A DNA stretch of 64,000 bases from positions 62,001-126,000 of the forward strand of contig JALJCO010010210.1 of the NCBI GenBank assembly GCA_023101725.1, given 5' to 3'. Within the stretch, counting starts at the first letter, position 1; the number at the start of each line of letters is the position of its first letter. The notes beneath the pieces were generated by a model that did not search any database, was not told the DNA's origin, and worked only from the letters and a program-made list of their open reading frames with translations. This document shows, piece by piece, positions 1 through 12,005 of the stretch. This DNA is from Atherinomorus stipes (lineage: Eukaryota; Chordata; Actinopteri; Atheriniformes; Atherinidae). The translations under genes were made by a program, and so were the position numbers.

Positions 1-1108
1 GAACATTTGCTTCTAATCTTTGGTTCAGTTTTTGTGTCTTTTGCCATACATCAGCTCTTTCTTCTCACTTGTCTTGACTTTGTGACAGCCATCCTTCCAT
101 GGATGCTTTTGATGAAGTCTCTGTGAACAACAATAGTCAGAGCATCTCTGAGCTCCTGTGCCGGGTGAACAGAGTAAATAAGGCAGTAACTTGAAATCTC
201 CGTTTACCACTGGAAACAAAATGTGTTCTGAATGAAGGTGTGTTCAGCTGACTGAGAAGTTCAACTTCCAGGCACAATGCCCTGATATGAGGAGTGATGT
301 CACCTCTGACAGTAAAAAACCGCTCCTGACAACAGAGTGGTAATGAATCTTCAGATTCTGTTCATCTGCTGTTGATAATTTTGTAGGCCTGTCTCTTCCT
401 CTGAGGACAGTGATAAAACCAAGTTGCTTCATAAGCAAAAGAATACATTCCTCTGAAAATAGCAGGTACTAGAAATAGAGGCTATTGCTCAAGCCCACTT
501 TAAAGGCCTCCTTCCACTGAAAACCCGTTTAACTTGCTCCTTCTGAAATACGGAGGGTTTCCCCTTGTTTACTTACACATGCTGACTTGCTAGCGTTGCG
601 TTCCCCCCAGTCGGCTGTTCTTTCTCATCAGAGAAACAATACGAAGAAAAGAGCGAATCGGGAACAGCCTTGCACTTCTACGTCACATTTCAAATAGCGT
701 ATCCCACGTGGGGTTTCTATCTGTCCATTGGAAGGCAGGTAACCCTCCACTACACACTAGAAGTGAAGACAGCACGACTGTAGCTTCGGAGTTGAGAAGC
801 TAATTAGCTAACTGTTTGTTAGCATGGGGGAACAAACTTGTTTGTCGGCTCTATTTCCTGTCTGTACCAAAATAAGAGCGGAGGGCGGAGCTTCCTTCAT
901 ACACTGATGGGAGCCAGCCAATCAGACGGAAATTCATGAGAAGGACCCGGAAAAGCCTGCCGCTGGACCACAAGCCTCTCTTCTAGTATACAAATACAGC
1001 TGGATACAAAGCAACCAGAAGGTTTTTTTAAACAGAAACGATGCAAAATGCATTCAATAATAATGGAGAACACAGAAATATTAATGAAATGACCATGGAA
1101 GTACAACT
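1..1108. other. Unannotated span, no gene recognised
   Basis: I see no supported gene here. The sequence is mixed unique DNA. A GC-richer patch around 540-1000 contains GGGCGGAGC and CCAATCAG-like strings that could be promoter-like, but no reading frame or second signal backs this up. The only clear repeat begins at the right edge of the span. Confidence 0.4.
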
Positions 1109-1112
1109 TTAA

Positions 1113-1515
1113 AGACCCACAATGGAACTTTTCTCAGTGATGCGCCCCCTGTCCGCGGCTAAACTAGCATCCATCTTGCATCATATCTGTAATGTGAGCT
1201 CCCTCCAGCCAGTAAATGATAGTCTTATCTTGACTTTTGTTCTGTCCCTTCCTCCGGTAATGTTTCCTTATGTTTCTTTGCTGAATCAGACATGATGCGT
1301 GTTCATATCTGGCTCATATCCATTTGCTAGTAAGTGACGAGGTGCACAGCTAATAGCTGCAACGTCACAAATGCATCCCAGATGCAAAGCAGTTTCTGAG
1401 CCTCGGGACCCCTCTGGGCAGTGATGGCTCAAAAATGTGCATAATGAATTTTGCTGTGTCATCAAAACAAGTCAGAAACGCATATTTTAAGGTCTAAAAG
1501 TTACACTGTCTTTCT
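1113..1515 (-). mobile_element. TTAA-flanked MITE, family B copy 1
   Basis: A 403-bp element with TTAA on both sides (1109-1112 and 1516-1519). The ends are inverted: the left reads AGACCCACAATGGAACTTTT and the right, reverse complemented, reads AGAAAGACAGTGTAACTTTT. Internally it matches the element at 43436-43889 in the opposite orientation, sharing GCTAAACTAGCATCCATCTT and TGCGCATAATGAAT-like blocks. There is no coding capacity. TTAA targets occur in the piggyBac and Kolobok superfamilies; the ends fit a T2/Kolobok-like MITE better. The family assignment is inference; the duplication and inverted ends are directly visible. Confidence 0.8.
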
Positions 1516-1519
1516 TTAA

Positions 1520-2245
1520 AAAAAGTGATCTTGCTATGATGCTGCACACACATATTTGGCGCTTCATGATTCCTTTGTAGGTATTTTTACGGCAGCTGTT
1601 GAAAGGGGGCAACATCTTGGTCTGAAAATCCCTTCAGTCATATAGATTGCACAGATATGCATGAATGAAGAAAAATAATCCCTTAAATAAAGTTTTTATG
1701 AAGAAATATCACACCAACATGGTTAAAAGCTCAAAGTCCATTTTTCATGATAGGGCACCTTTAAGAGATAAGATTTGACCACTTGAAAGCAAAATACTGT
1801 ATATGAAAAAGGTGAATGATGGATTGCAGCTTTTTCAATTACAGAGGCAGCAGGAATTCCTGGTAATACACCAATTAGAAGTTAAATGTGCACTCTCTGT
1901 AGAAAAAAAGTTTTAAAGAATAAAAAACAAAAATAGGATAAAGAAAAAAAAAGAAATTGGCTTAATCTTTGTTGTTCAGTCACCCATTTATGATTATAGA
2001 TAATTATCGCCAATGACTCATCAGTTTTCTGTAATAATATGATAAATTCTGCCTGTTTCAGAAGTGAGCTCATTAGATCATTCATGGCCCATCTCACTGA
2101 ATATTGTTGCACTTATTGGCCTCAGAATAGATATATACCTTTTGTTATGATGGTAACTGATGTATCTGATTAGTTTGATATGAAGCAATGTGCTGTTTTA
2201 ATTATCTTTTTAATTCACCTTATTGTTTCTTTTTTCCATCCCCAG
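1520..2245. other. Unannotated span with a one-sided repeat end
   Basis: AT-rich sequence without a gene. Near 1730-1755 the stretch ending GGGCACCTTTAA resembles the right end of a TTAA-type fish MITE, but no matching left end is visible. The rest appears unique. Confidence 0.35.
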
Positions 2246-2256
2246 CAGTTATTCCA
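2246..2256 (+). other. Possible 11-nt microexon
   Basis: A strong polypyrimidine tract with AG (2225-2245, ending CCATCCCCAG) is followed after 11 nt by a consensus-like donor GTAAGT at 2257-2262. If the second AG at 2247-2248 is used, the exon is 8 nt. Strong splice signals this close together suit a neuronal-type microexon, but chance occurrence in 64 kb is quite possible and no flanking exons are known. Low confidence. Confidence 0.15.
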
Positions 2257-2262
2257 GTAAGT

Positions 2263-5200
2263 AAAAAACATTTGATTCCAGACAGCGTGAAAACAACAGT
2301 ATATATGCTAATATTCACAAGGGGGGTGAATCACCCATATCGTTAATGTCAGTTTATGCAATAAGGTTGTGACTTGAGCACAGACACAAACACGAAACTC
2401 TTGTGGTTATTACTTTGCATGGAACTCCTAGGATGGCTTGTGTTCATAAATTAGTACATGAAAACAAGAATGTGAGTAATCCTCTAATCTCGTGCATTTC
2501 TGTCATGCCGAAAGGCAAGCTGCATTCGCTGCTACGGATTAAAGTAGCTCATTAAAGAGAGGCACCCGTGATCGAAATAGGCCAAGAGCTCTTTCTCTCT
2601 GAACCCAATGCAAGACAAAGGAGCTGAAGGAAATGAATGGTTTATCAGGCCGAGGCAGAGCCCTCATCTTGTCAACCGTAAGCCCCGGACACAACATCGG
2701 CTGCATTGACTCGGCTGAGCACCGAGATTAAATGGCTTATTGACTGCGACAGGACAGAAGCATCAGAAATGTAGACTTGCAGAGGAAGTCACCTTCAGAT
2801 GTCATCCAACCAATGAAGTCTTTCAGACACAAAAAGAGACGGATCAGAGGCTCCGTGCACCTCCTTGTTTTCAGACAGCGAAGCTTCCACAAGCCTCATT
2901 GTGCACTTTGATTTCTCATCCTCAATATTTAGCTCGGGGTGATTTTCCCAGAGCAAAAGCAAAAGCGCTCTTATTTAAAATGTCAGTCTGCACCACAACA
3001 TATTGACCAGCATTACATTAGAGGAATGCCACTTTATTAAATGTTGAAATGCCATATTTTCCTTTTCCTCTGAAAGATTCATAAAGGCCAGTTAGTGACT
3101 GTGTCACCTCTGAGAACAGATGGCTGGAAATGTGATGTGGGAATAGAGGCTTCTCTGTGTAACAACTGATCACCCACCCCACCCCCAGAATCACTGACAT
3201 GAACTCCTTTAACTATAAGTTTCTTCCCATACTTTATTGGTGGGCAAGCTTTAATAATTTATAGGGACTCAGGGGCATCCGTGGACACAAGATTGAATTT
3301 TTCAAATGCAGTTTATCTGGCCCTTCCAGCTGGGGGCCTCTTAAGGTGCATTCTGCAGCTTGTCAATATGCTTTGCTCGTATAGGCTGTGACATTAAATT
3401 AAATAGGTTATTGACTGGCAGGTGAGTTGGCAATGGGGCTGCTAGAATGCGCACTCACTAGCTCACTGACCCAACCTGCCAGGAATCAGTGGTCCATAAA
3501 TCAGAGCAATAATAGGTCCAGATTTTTGTCTTCTCATTCCATCTGCATCCTCTGTTTGTTTTTAATTTGCACCGGTGACAACGCCATGGTTTCACTCTGA
3601 TTTGCAGAAGCAATAACAATGGAAATGCCACTGCATCTCCCAGGATGCTTGACATTGGGTGTATTTTTCCATACTAAATGTAAAATGGCCGTGTAAGTGG
3701 ACAGCAGTCAGTGGAAAGGTTACCAGGTAATTCCAGAGTCATAAAATCTATTTTTAATTAAAGATTAACTATAATTTTATGATTGCAATTGATGAAATAA
3801 ACCTTTTCATAACAAATTTGACCAAGGAAGCACCTTCGGCTGAATAAATAAGGAGAAAATACACAAGAATGAAATGTACTAGATTACACATTTGTAAATT
3901 ATTAATGATTAAATGAATAACTATAATCTCTGCATAACAAGCTGGTTCAGCTTGGATGAGAACTGAAGAGCAAAGATTTAGTCTGGTGCACAAAAAACAA
4001 CATTGTCTGCAAGAAAAAAAAAAAAGGTTGCTCCAGTCTGTGTTTGGTTCTGTTCAAACAGCTGGGTGCATCTTTTAAAAAGTAAGGTCATGTGTGGTTT
4101 ATGTGCAGGTGTGTTCTCCATTGTTATATCTAGTCGTGAACCCGGTTCTGAAGCACGCTCCCCTTTACCTGGTGGTTCTGTTGATCTGGACTTGCATGAC
4201 GGAAGCCAGCCTTATGGTCCTGAAATCCATTGGAGGGATTGTTACACAGCAGGCATGCACAATTACTTACTTAAAAGAGCCAGATTTGAGAAAAAAAAAA
4301 GAAAGAAAGAAATTAAAATAAATAAAGCAAACAAAAGTTCTCTGCAAGAATAAATGAAGCCAGGGTTTCTGAGAAAATTACTGTAAACATATGTGCTTCT
4401 ATTTCAACAGAAAACAGAAGGAAACTACAGGAATTAACGAGAGAAAAGACCGGGGGAAAAGAAAAGCAATCTGGAGGGGAGGTGTAGATACATGTAAAAC
4501 AGCATTTAGTCTTTTGTTGCTCATGAAAGTAAATGGTTAGGAAAGATCAAGCTTTAGTCTGCATTTACAAATAGTAACAGCTAGGAATAAGTTGGCTTCA
4601 GCATTAATATATTGATCTGTAAATTGCAGAAAAGCCAAAGTGCTTGGGAAAGTTTTGCCCCCAAACATGGTCATTTCTTCGTGACACCTCCTCTTCAGTG
4701 TTGCTGGAGTTGTCATTTAACTGAGCTCCTCTAAACACCTCCTCAGCAACTTTTTCCAGAAAAGCAACTCAGCTATAAATCTAACAACTTTTTGGACAAA
4801 CTTCAGCTTTTTCATTGAGAGGAGAGTTGCCAATATTGCTCCATGAGGACAAGGTCTTTATCTGTGCCGGAGTCATATGATCTAATGAGTAAGAGGTGGC
4901 AGAGTGGCCTGTCGTCTCACATCAGAGCAGAGGAAGAGGAGCAGCAGCTGAATGTCTCTTTTAAAGAAAACATTGCAGACATTTTTCCTAAATTGACCTT
5001 CTCTGCCAAACTCACTGTGCATGTCCTCAACTCAAGTGGATGGTGGTTTTGTCAAATGATTGTAGATTTTATAAGAGCAGAGCAGCATTTTCACAAATAA
5101 TCACAGCTAAATATTGAGCTGTGGTACATCTGAAAGCATGGTGCCTTTTCTTAGACCTCTGTCAAACTCTGCACTAGTAATAACTGCCAAGCATGTTGCA

Positions 5201-5595
5201 CGCTAAAATGAATGCGTAAACCAAACACGACGAAGCATGTAGTAACAAAAAAAAAAAAAAAAGGTTTTATGATTCAGCTAGCAGGCTAACTCTGCAAACA
5301 GCCTACGTAATTCTTTGCAAGGATAACGCTTTGTGTAGTTCAAGCTCATTATGTATACAGATTCTTCATTTATAGGCACAATATTGACAAGTTATGTGTT
5401 GAATTTGCCAGGTTTGTAAAACTGTACCTCAAAACTTTCTTTCCACAAATGTGTGCTCATATGCTAACCAGCTGGACGATCGGTCATTCATATAGTTTAA
5501 TCCAGGCAAACACTGGAAGTAGACCCTTTGCAATGTAACAGGGAAACTTCTGTACATGTGTAATAAGAAGTTCTAATTATCTGTTATAACTTAGA
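2263..5595. other. Unannotated span, no gene recognised
   Basis: No gene, RNA or mobile element could be supported. There are short homopolymers (for example A-tracts near 4013 and 5249). Several homeodomain-like AT-rich blocks, such as 3880-3930 (ATTAATGATTAAATGAATAA), look like the kind of sequence found in regulatory conserved elements, but conservation cannot be judged from one sequence. Confidence 0.4.
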
Positions 5596-5603
5596 ACAGA
5601 TAT

Positions 5604-5816
5604 ATGGAAGAGGATCACAGAAAAAAAATTGAATAAAATTCTGAGAAAATAAGTCAGAATTCTGACTTCAATCTCAGAATTCGAACATTTAAAAAAACAT
5701 AAAAACATGATACATTAAAAAAAAATTCAGATTTTTACTTCAATTTCTGAAAAAAGTCAGAATTCCTACTATTTTTTTCATATTTCCTTTTTTTCAGTAG
5801 CCCTATCCTCTTCCAT
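5604..5816. mobile_element. MITE with GGAAGAGGAT inverted ends
   Basis: The left end ATGGAAGAGGAT and right end ATCCTCTTCCAT are perfect inverted repeats. The flanks ACAGATAT (5596-5603) and ACAGATGA (5817-5824) agree at 6 of 8 positions, so an eroded 8-bp target duplication is plausible, as for hAT. The interior carries the palindrome GTCAGAATTCTGAC and variants, which is also the hallmark of the larger element at 54714-55777. It has no coding capacity. Confidence 0.65.
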
Positions 5817-5824
5817 ACAGATGA

Positions 5825-8800
5825 GAATTGGGCTGATTTCATATTCATTCAATATGAAGGACATCTGGAGGGATACATTTCTTGGTTTTTCAACAGGAAA
5901 AAAAAAGTGAATGAGAAGATCACGTACTGTACATTTATTTTATGAAGATAGCTGCTGCCTTTCCACTGATGTCAGCGTGTTCGTATTGCTGTGGACCACC
6001 GGACACAGAAAGCAGAGGAGGAATAGCATGCTGTCAAGTGATAGAAAACACTGAATTTTGTTTTCAACAACAAAAACATGATAAATTTTGATGATCATAT
6101 TAACTTGACACAATATTGAATGTTTTCATGTTGCCATCCAGCTTAATGTAACGCACTGCATAACGCTTACTATTATGCTAGTTAATGCTAACAGGCTAAA
6201 AGACAAGAAGCTGAAGTGTTGCTAAAAGTTAATTGGGAGATATTGTGAAATATTCCTTTTTTTTTTGCGCTGATCTGTGCAGCACTATGACCAGATACCA
6301 GAAAATAAAATCATTTAGTAAGAAACACAAACAGATCATGTGTCCTGCAGCCTAAACTAGTTTAATCTTCAGAACACATATAGGCTACATGATCCGTACA
6401 AGGTTCATAAACTACGCTAAAAGCCAAGTATGTGTGACGAAATAGAAAATTAACAGCCTTTGCAAAAGTTTTAAAACATTTCTTTATCAACTTTTGATAA
6501 GTTATTAAAACCAGATACTCCAGTGTGGGTTGTCAGTTATTAACATCAGTTTCTAAAGATGAATAACAGTTTACATTCATGCTCCGATGCCAAAATAATA
6601 TGTCACAATAACTTTGAGATCTCCGGATAACATGCCTGTAGGTTATCAGTTATATTAGACGACACTCCAACATTGTAAGTCCACATATTCATGATGATTT
6701 TATTGTTAGATACGAGGTAATTAGGACTATTTACCGACGTAATGGTGGAGCCGCAATACGACAGAACAAACAAAACACCAGTCAAACTAGTGTATAAAAA
6801 TCTCTGTAATCTTTTAAAGGAGAGTAAAAGTCTTCATTCTTTCTCCCTTTTCCTGAATTTGCCTGGAGAAAGTTGAAAAAAATCTAATTAAGTGGTTGAT
6901 TTTTAAGAGAAACCACACAGCATGCCAAGAAGTCAGATAAACGAAGTCGTGAACAGAGCGGGAAATTAGCTTGACAGTCAAAATTAATTATTTGATGTTG
7001 AAGTGTTGTTCTGAATGCATTCAAGCGAAGACTTAACACTTGGATTTCGCTAGTATTGGTTCTGAAATGATAGGATGCTCTGCAGTGTTCTGTATATGCA
7101 ACATATAAAAATAACTACCAGGCAGACGTTGGTAGCTTGCTTCCCTTATATATGCAAACATCTTATATTAACTGGACAGGAAAACTGTTAAATTAGCCTC
7201 TTTGTTGCAGCTATGATGCTCATATAACCAAGAAAAATGCAGTTTCTTTGCTTCAAGAGGCAAAGTCTGTATAACAGGAGGAATAATGGACCAAATTCTA
7301 ATGTATCTGAAACGAGGTGTATCGGATTTTTCGTTACAGTTGCTGGAAAACTGCTGCAAAAGAGAAAGTAAGAAAACATGTCTGCTTCACGGTTCTAGCT
7401 CAGTTCTGAGGTGGCGACGAGGCTTAAAGGCTCACTAAATGATATATTTTCAGATGTTTATGTTCCCTTTAAAGCTGCAGGTAATGGGTGCTGAAACAAT
7501 GTATTTCTTCTTACCCAACAGCCAGGCGGTTACTCCAGGGTTTAACAGTTTAATCTCTACTTCGGTGTTTACCCTTTATATTTAGGCCTGGAGAAACTAT
7601 AACCAAAGACAAATAAATGCAGCATCTTAATTCTCCCAGTACTCAAGCACCCTGTGGATATGTGTAATATCATCCATTCCTATGGTAATGCAGCACTGTT
7701 AGAGCAGAATAGCAGGAAGACAGACACAATTACTGCGAGCTACAATTTTGCACATTCTGACGACCAGTCTTGGCAGTGGTGGGTTTGATCGATGCAAGGC
7801 CACCTGCCTCGCCGTGAGGTATGTTCAGATGCTGGGACATGTTGCCAGCCAGATGTAATCTGCTTAATGTTGTGTAGCTATTGCTGCTATAATAACGGAA
7901 TATCACATCACAGGTTTCCTCAACTTCAGCGCAGGAGTGGGGATAAGATGCCAGAAGAGAATAATGAAATGGCAATAGTGGCATGTCCAGCTGGAAATGG
8001 GGAAAAGGACGTTGCAATAAATCAAGACTGGAAGCAACAACTGCAGTGGCTCATTGCACAAACGTAAAAGTAAAGGGTGTAAAACCACAGCACATTGACC
8101 ACGCAGCTGGGAGCCCAGTTACACCAGTCCAGATGAGAAATGACATTACAGTTTACTGGTGACACCAGCTGCTGTATGGCAGCTAGTTCTGGAGAAAACT
8201 CACAAGTAACATCATTTATAATTCAGTCCAAGTTCAAATTCAATAATCCAGATTATTTCATGGGGAAAGTAATTATGAGGGGAAAATATTAATGAGAAAC
8301 TTTCAAGCCTTCTAGGCCCCCGTCTCATCCTATTTCACTTGAACAAATGAAGCTCAATGGCTGAAAGACACCAGACAAAGCAAATAGATTTCCAAACATG
8401 CATCACCTCCTTTTTTTTGTATTTACTTTTAATTTGTATTGATCTTTCACCCGCACCTCAATTTTGCTGATGTCAGAAAGGTGAAGGAGCATTACAATAT
8501 ACAATACTTTCTCTCCTCCGTTATCGTGGAGGAAATGAAAAGCAAATGGCACCTTTGTCCGGGACGTGAGATCGTCCAGGCGGAAGGGCTTTGAAGCACG
8601 GGGTGAAATTGAAAAGGTTGCAGGTTCACATCCCTGGACAATGACAGCCCCTCTGCCTCCACTCCTGCAGCTCACAGGAGATTAGAGGAGTGAGAGAGAT
8701 AAGGAGCAGCATTGGCTAAATGTTTTTTCTTTCTTCTGAGCCGGACAGATCGAAAAAAAACCGAAGTGCTCCAGTTAGCCAGAAGACAGACAAATAGAGA

Positions 8801-9351
8801 CAGACTGGCAGAGCAAGAACACAAAGTGAATCATTCAGAGCTGACCTTGATTTGATTGTGCATAAACTGGCCTGCTGGTTCAAAGATTTAGAGGGACAAA
8901 AAGGGCTGGGTATGCAGGATCAATAATAAGATTTTAAGGAGTGCATTTTCAAATCAGCCATAAGATGGTATCCTGAGAGATTTAAATGCTCCTGTGGAAG
9001 GAAATTATATCACACACATGCATGCAGTGCACACAAATTCTCTTGAGCGGTGCAACTTCTTTGTGCTTTTCTTGACCCACATAAAATATGATAATGCATG
9101 CAGCCAGTCTGCAAAATAGGTGAGGCTTCAGGGGAATGAGGAAGGGCCACAGTGCAACAAGGGCCACCACACACATACATACACTTACTGCTACGTAGCA
9201 GACGTCCTACTGCTCTGCAGATGCACACCGACCCTCCTCACACACTCCACAGGCCACTGAGGCTTCAAATTAAAAAGTTAACGAGCCACTATCAGGGTTG
9301 CACCTATAATCTGTTGTATATTCACACCAAGTCTCAGATTTTATCTCAGTT
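5825..9351. other. Unannotated span, no gene recognised
   Basis: No gene or clear transposon. A B-box-like string GGTTCACATCC near 8620 is not accompanied by a convincing A box. A single TTAAAGCTGCAGG end-like string lies near 7470 without a partner. Otherwise the span looks like unique intergenic or intronic DNA. Confidence 0.4.
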
Positions 9352-9355
9352 TTAA

Positions 9356-10041
9356 AGGTGCATTGTGCAAGTTTAAATGTTAAATACTATTCTTTTCTTT
9401 CCTCCACGTGCTCTTACAACTACCTGATGTGTAGAATGAGCCGATCTTTCTTCACTGCGGTGGAGTAAATAATCTAGCAGCTTTTTTTCCTTCTTTTTTT
9501 TCTTTTTATTTGAGGGAGCTCCGATCCAGTCTGGGAATAAAACGGAACCCACAGTTGGTTTTCTTCTTATTCACAAGGTAAATGTGATGTATGACAGAAA
9601 TAAGGATGCATAATATTGCAATGCAAAGTTTTTAGCATGGAAACGTGGCAGTATGACAGCCATGTGACTGTTCCCGGGGAAGAGATACACTCGTCAACTT
9701 GTTAAATTGAGTTGATGCGGTAATTTTATACAGTAACTGTGGTCTCAGCTTGTGAATTTAGATATTTGAACTACAAGCCAGCGTTAGCCTGTTGTTACCG
9801 TTAGCATACAGTCCGTCAGTTTACTCAACGATCAAACCGTAAACAACTTGCAGATTTATAACTTTATTACTTCAGTAGACATCGTGTCTCTAACTCTGGG
9901 CTCAGACTGAATATAATTTGGGTTAAATTAGAGACAATGCCGTCGAAGCAGCTCATGCGTATGCACAACATTAGCGCCACTTCCATTTGTTGCCAGAGGG
10001 GGCGAACTTCTGGAAAAACCTGGAACTTGCGCTGTACTCCT
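9356..10041. mobile_element. TTAA-flanked MITE, T2/Kolobok-like
   Basis: A 686-bp element between TTAA at 9352-9355 and TTAA at 10042-10045. The left end AGGTGCATTGTGCAAGTTT matches the reverse complement of the right end AGGAGTACAGCGCAAGTT. There is no open frame of note. The AGG terminus with a TTAA target is typical of T2/Kolobok-like fish MITEs (established pattern, recalled); the superfamily is therefore an inference. Confidence 0.75.
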
Positions 10042-10045
10042 TTAA

Positions 10046-11287
10046 TTCCATCATCCAAATGGTTTAGAAATGTAAAAGAAAATCTGTTAAATTTATGTGG
10101 ACTTTTTAATTAAAACAAGATTTCTGTGATTAAAAAAAAGGTTTATTGAAATTTTGAGTGATTCAAGCTGAAGCTGCCTGATGCAGATACTGTAAACTAC
10201 CTTTTCTAAAGCTGCAGTCGTGTTTGACGTTAACATATCTCCTGTCAGAAACAGCTTCAAAGCAGATCTCATCGTTCCCCCATCCAGACTCTGACTTCCT
10301 GATATAGCAGGGTGAACTGCCCATACACCCTTTAATCTCACAGACAAGCCATCAGTTTTACTAAGGTTTGCTGAGAGGGGGAGACTGAAGGAGAAAGCTA
10401 AGAGATAAACTAAACATGAGTAAATTATTATTTGCATTAAAACAGGGTTTTGAAGAAAGCGTTTTGTCTGCTAGACATTCTCTATTTTCCTGTCTGTCAT
10501 GCAGGGTTGGACCCACCTGATGTTTGAATTTGTGGGTTTAAATGACAGGGCCGCCTCAGAGAGACGCCCACAGGCTCTGCTCTCCCAGGGTTTCAAAGGC
10601 CCGGCAACCTGGCTGCTGTTGGCTGTCAGGGAATAGATGGGAACGTGTGGCGGTGAGATAACCTGTACGGGACAGAGCCCAGAGCCGTGCGCCTCTTTGA
10701 CAGGCTTATTAACAGGAAGCCGCCAAGGAAACAGCTCCTATCGGCAGAGGGATCAGGGGAGAAGAAACCTTCCCTTATCACCAGGACACCAGGGATTAAA
10801 GCCTGGCCTGCTCTGATAAATTAATTATTCTCTCTTATCTGTCATGTTTAAAGACTGTCAGACAAACCCACATGCAGCCTCAGTGCTGGACAAGCGACGC
10901 AGCAAAGACAGAGAGGAAAGACTTCACCCAACAACATTCTGATTGGTAGAATTTTAAAACATTGACTGCATATTAGTTTGCAGTTTCTTACAAGCTAATC
11001 CTGGATATTCACAACTTCCTGCAATATAAAAGTCTAACTCAAAGACAGGATGAGATTTATAAAGGTTTCAAAGGTTTCGATATTTTAAATACAAAGATGC
11101 TGGTACGGTTGCTCCCACAAATACTTTTTATCATCCTGGTACTGTCAAATCTGCTACTTTCAGTTGAAACTACAGTAACACAAATGCCAGCAATGCTATG
11201 CTAGCTTGTTGGGATTTCACATTCAAATTTGCATCTAAACCTTTGATATAATAATGATATTACGTAGACTGTATCATACAGAAGATT
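10046..11287. other. Unannotated span with one exon-like stretch
   Basis: No mobile element recognised. At 10505 a good acceptor (pyrimidine tract ending CTGTCATGCAG) precedes 43 open codons ending in TAG at 10634. No donor lies before the stop and I do not recognise the peptide, so it is not called as a gene. Confidence 0.35.
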
Positions 11288-11295
11288 GGAGGAAC

Positions 11296-11997
11296 TAGGG
11301 CTGGGCGATATTGGGATATTACTAAAAAGCCAATATTTTTTATGGCATATACAGTATATATATCAATATTTTACCTTAGCCTTGAATTAATGCTTTGCAT
11401 AAACATCAGTAGGATGATTATGTACATTAAAACATTACGGTTCATACTGGATTAATATATGCTGATTTTTAATATTCATGCCAAAAGGGTGAAATCATAA
11501 CTAAACAAACTGATCAAAACTTTATTCATTGAACAGTTAAAGTTGTGGCAGAAACATCATGTAATTTCAAAACAAAATAAAGTGTCTACGACTACCTTTT
11601 GTGGTGATGCTTTTGCAACATACTTTGCATATGACAGTTATTTGGTCAGCATCTTTTCTCCGGTATCCAAACCACCGCCAGATGATGGATCCCGTACTGG
11701 TTTCTTTGGGACGAATTCTACCTCCTTCATTTGGCGCTGCTGCCGCTACCTGAGCCAGAGAAGCTGCTGCATGGTTGGCATATGGCGTAGCACACGTGAT
11801 GTACGTAACTAGGTGCGTTTGTTTTATCACTCTGTGTAGAAAGGTGCAGAGAGACGAAGGAGAGTGAGAAAACACTGCCCGCAAAAGCAACTGCGTGACA
11901 ACTGAATACTAGAATATGACGAGTATAGTCATTTTCTATATCCCACAGGAGACTAGCCGCAATATCTCCAGTATATTCGATATACTGCCCAGCCCTG
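11296..11997 (-). mobile_element. hAT transposon deletion derivative
   Basis: A 702-bp element. The left terminus TAGGGCTGGGCGATAT and the right terminus (reverse complement CAGGGCTGGGCAGTATAT) are inverted repeats. Flanking octamers GGAGGAAC (11288-11295) and GGAGGCAC (11998-12005) differ at one base, giving an 8-bp target duplication as expected for hAT. A remnant of the transposase BED zinc finger lies inside on the minus strand, so the autonomous element's 5' end is on the right. The rest of the transposase is deleted. A diverged end of a similar element is seen near 24115-24130. Confidence 0.85.
11565..11700 (-). pseudogene. BED zinc finger of hAT transposase, frameshifted
   Basis: Read on the minus strand from about 11690, the translation contains SIIWRWFGYRRKDADQ followed by VICKVCCKSITTKGS. 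This fits the BED-finger pattern: aromatic W..F, then C..C about 17 residues later. The expected second half (TxxLFxHLKxH) appears only after a shift of frame, as LKLH near 11550-11575. BED fingers bind the transposon ends and sit at the N-terminus of hAT transposases. No catalytic RNase H-like domain is left, so the fragment cannot act as a transposase. Confidence 0.7.
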
Positions 11998-12005
11998 GGA
12001 GGCAC

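Noticed and set aside
820..1000. GC-richer patch with CCAATCAG and GGGCGGAGC as a promoter
   Set aside because: No transcript start, open frame or CpG island of adequate length. GGGCGGAGC-type strings also occur in repeats near 25170.
8560..8650. tRNA or SINE-like B box (GGTTCACATCC)
   Set aside because: No A box at the right distance, no cloverleaf, and no SINE body following.
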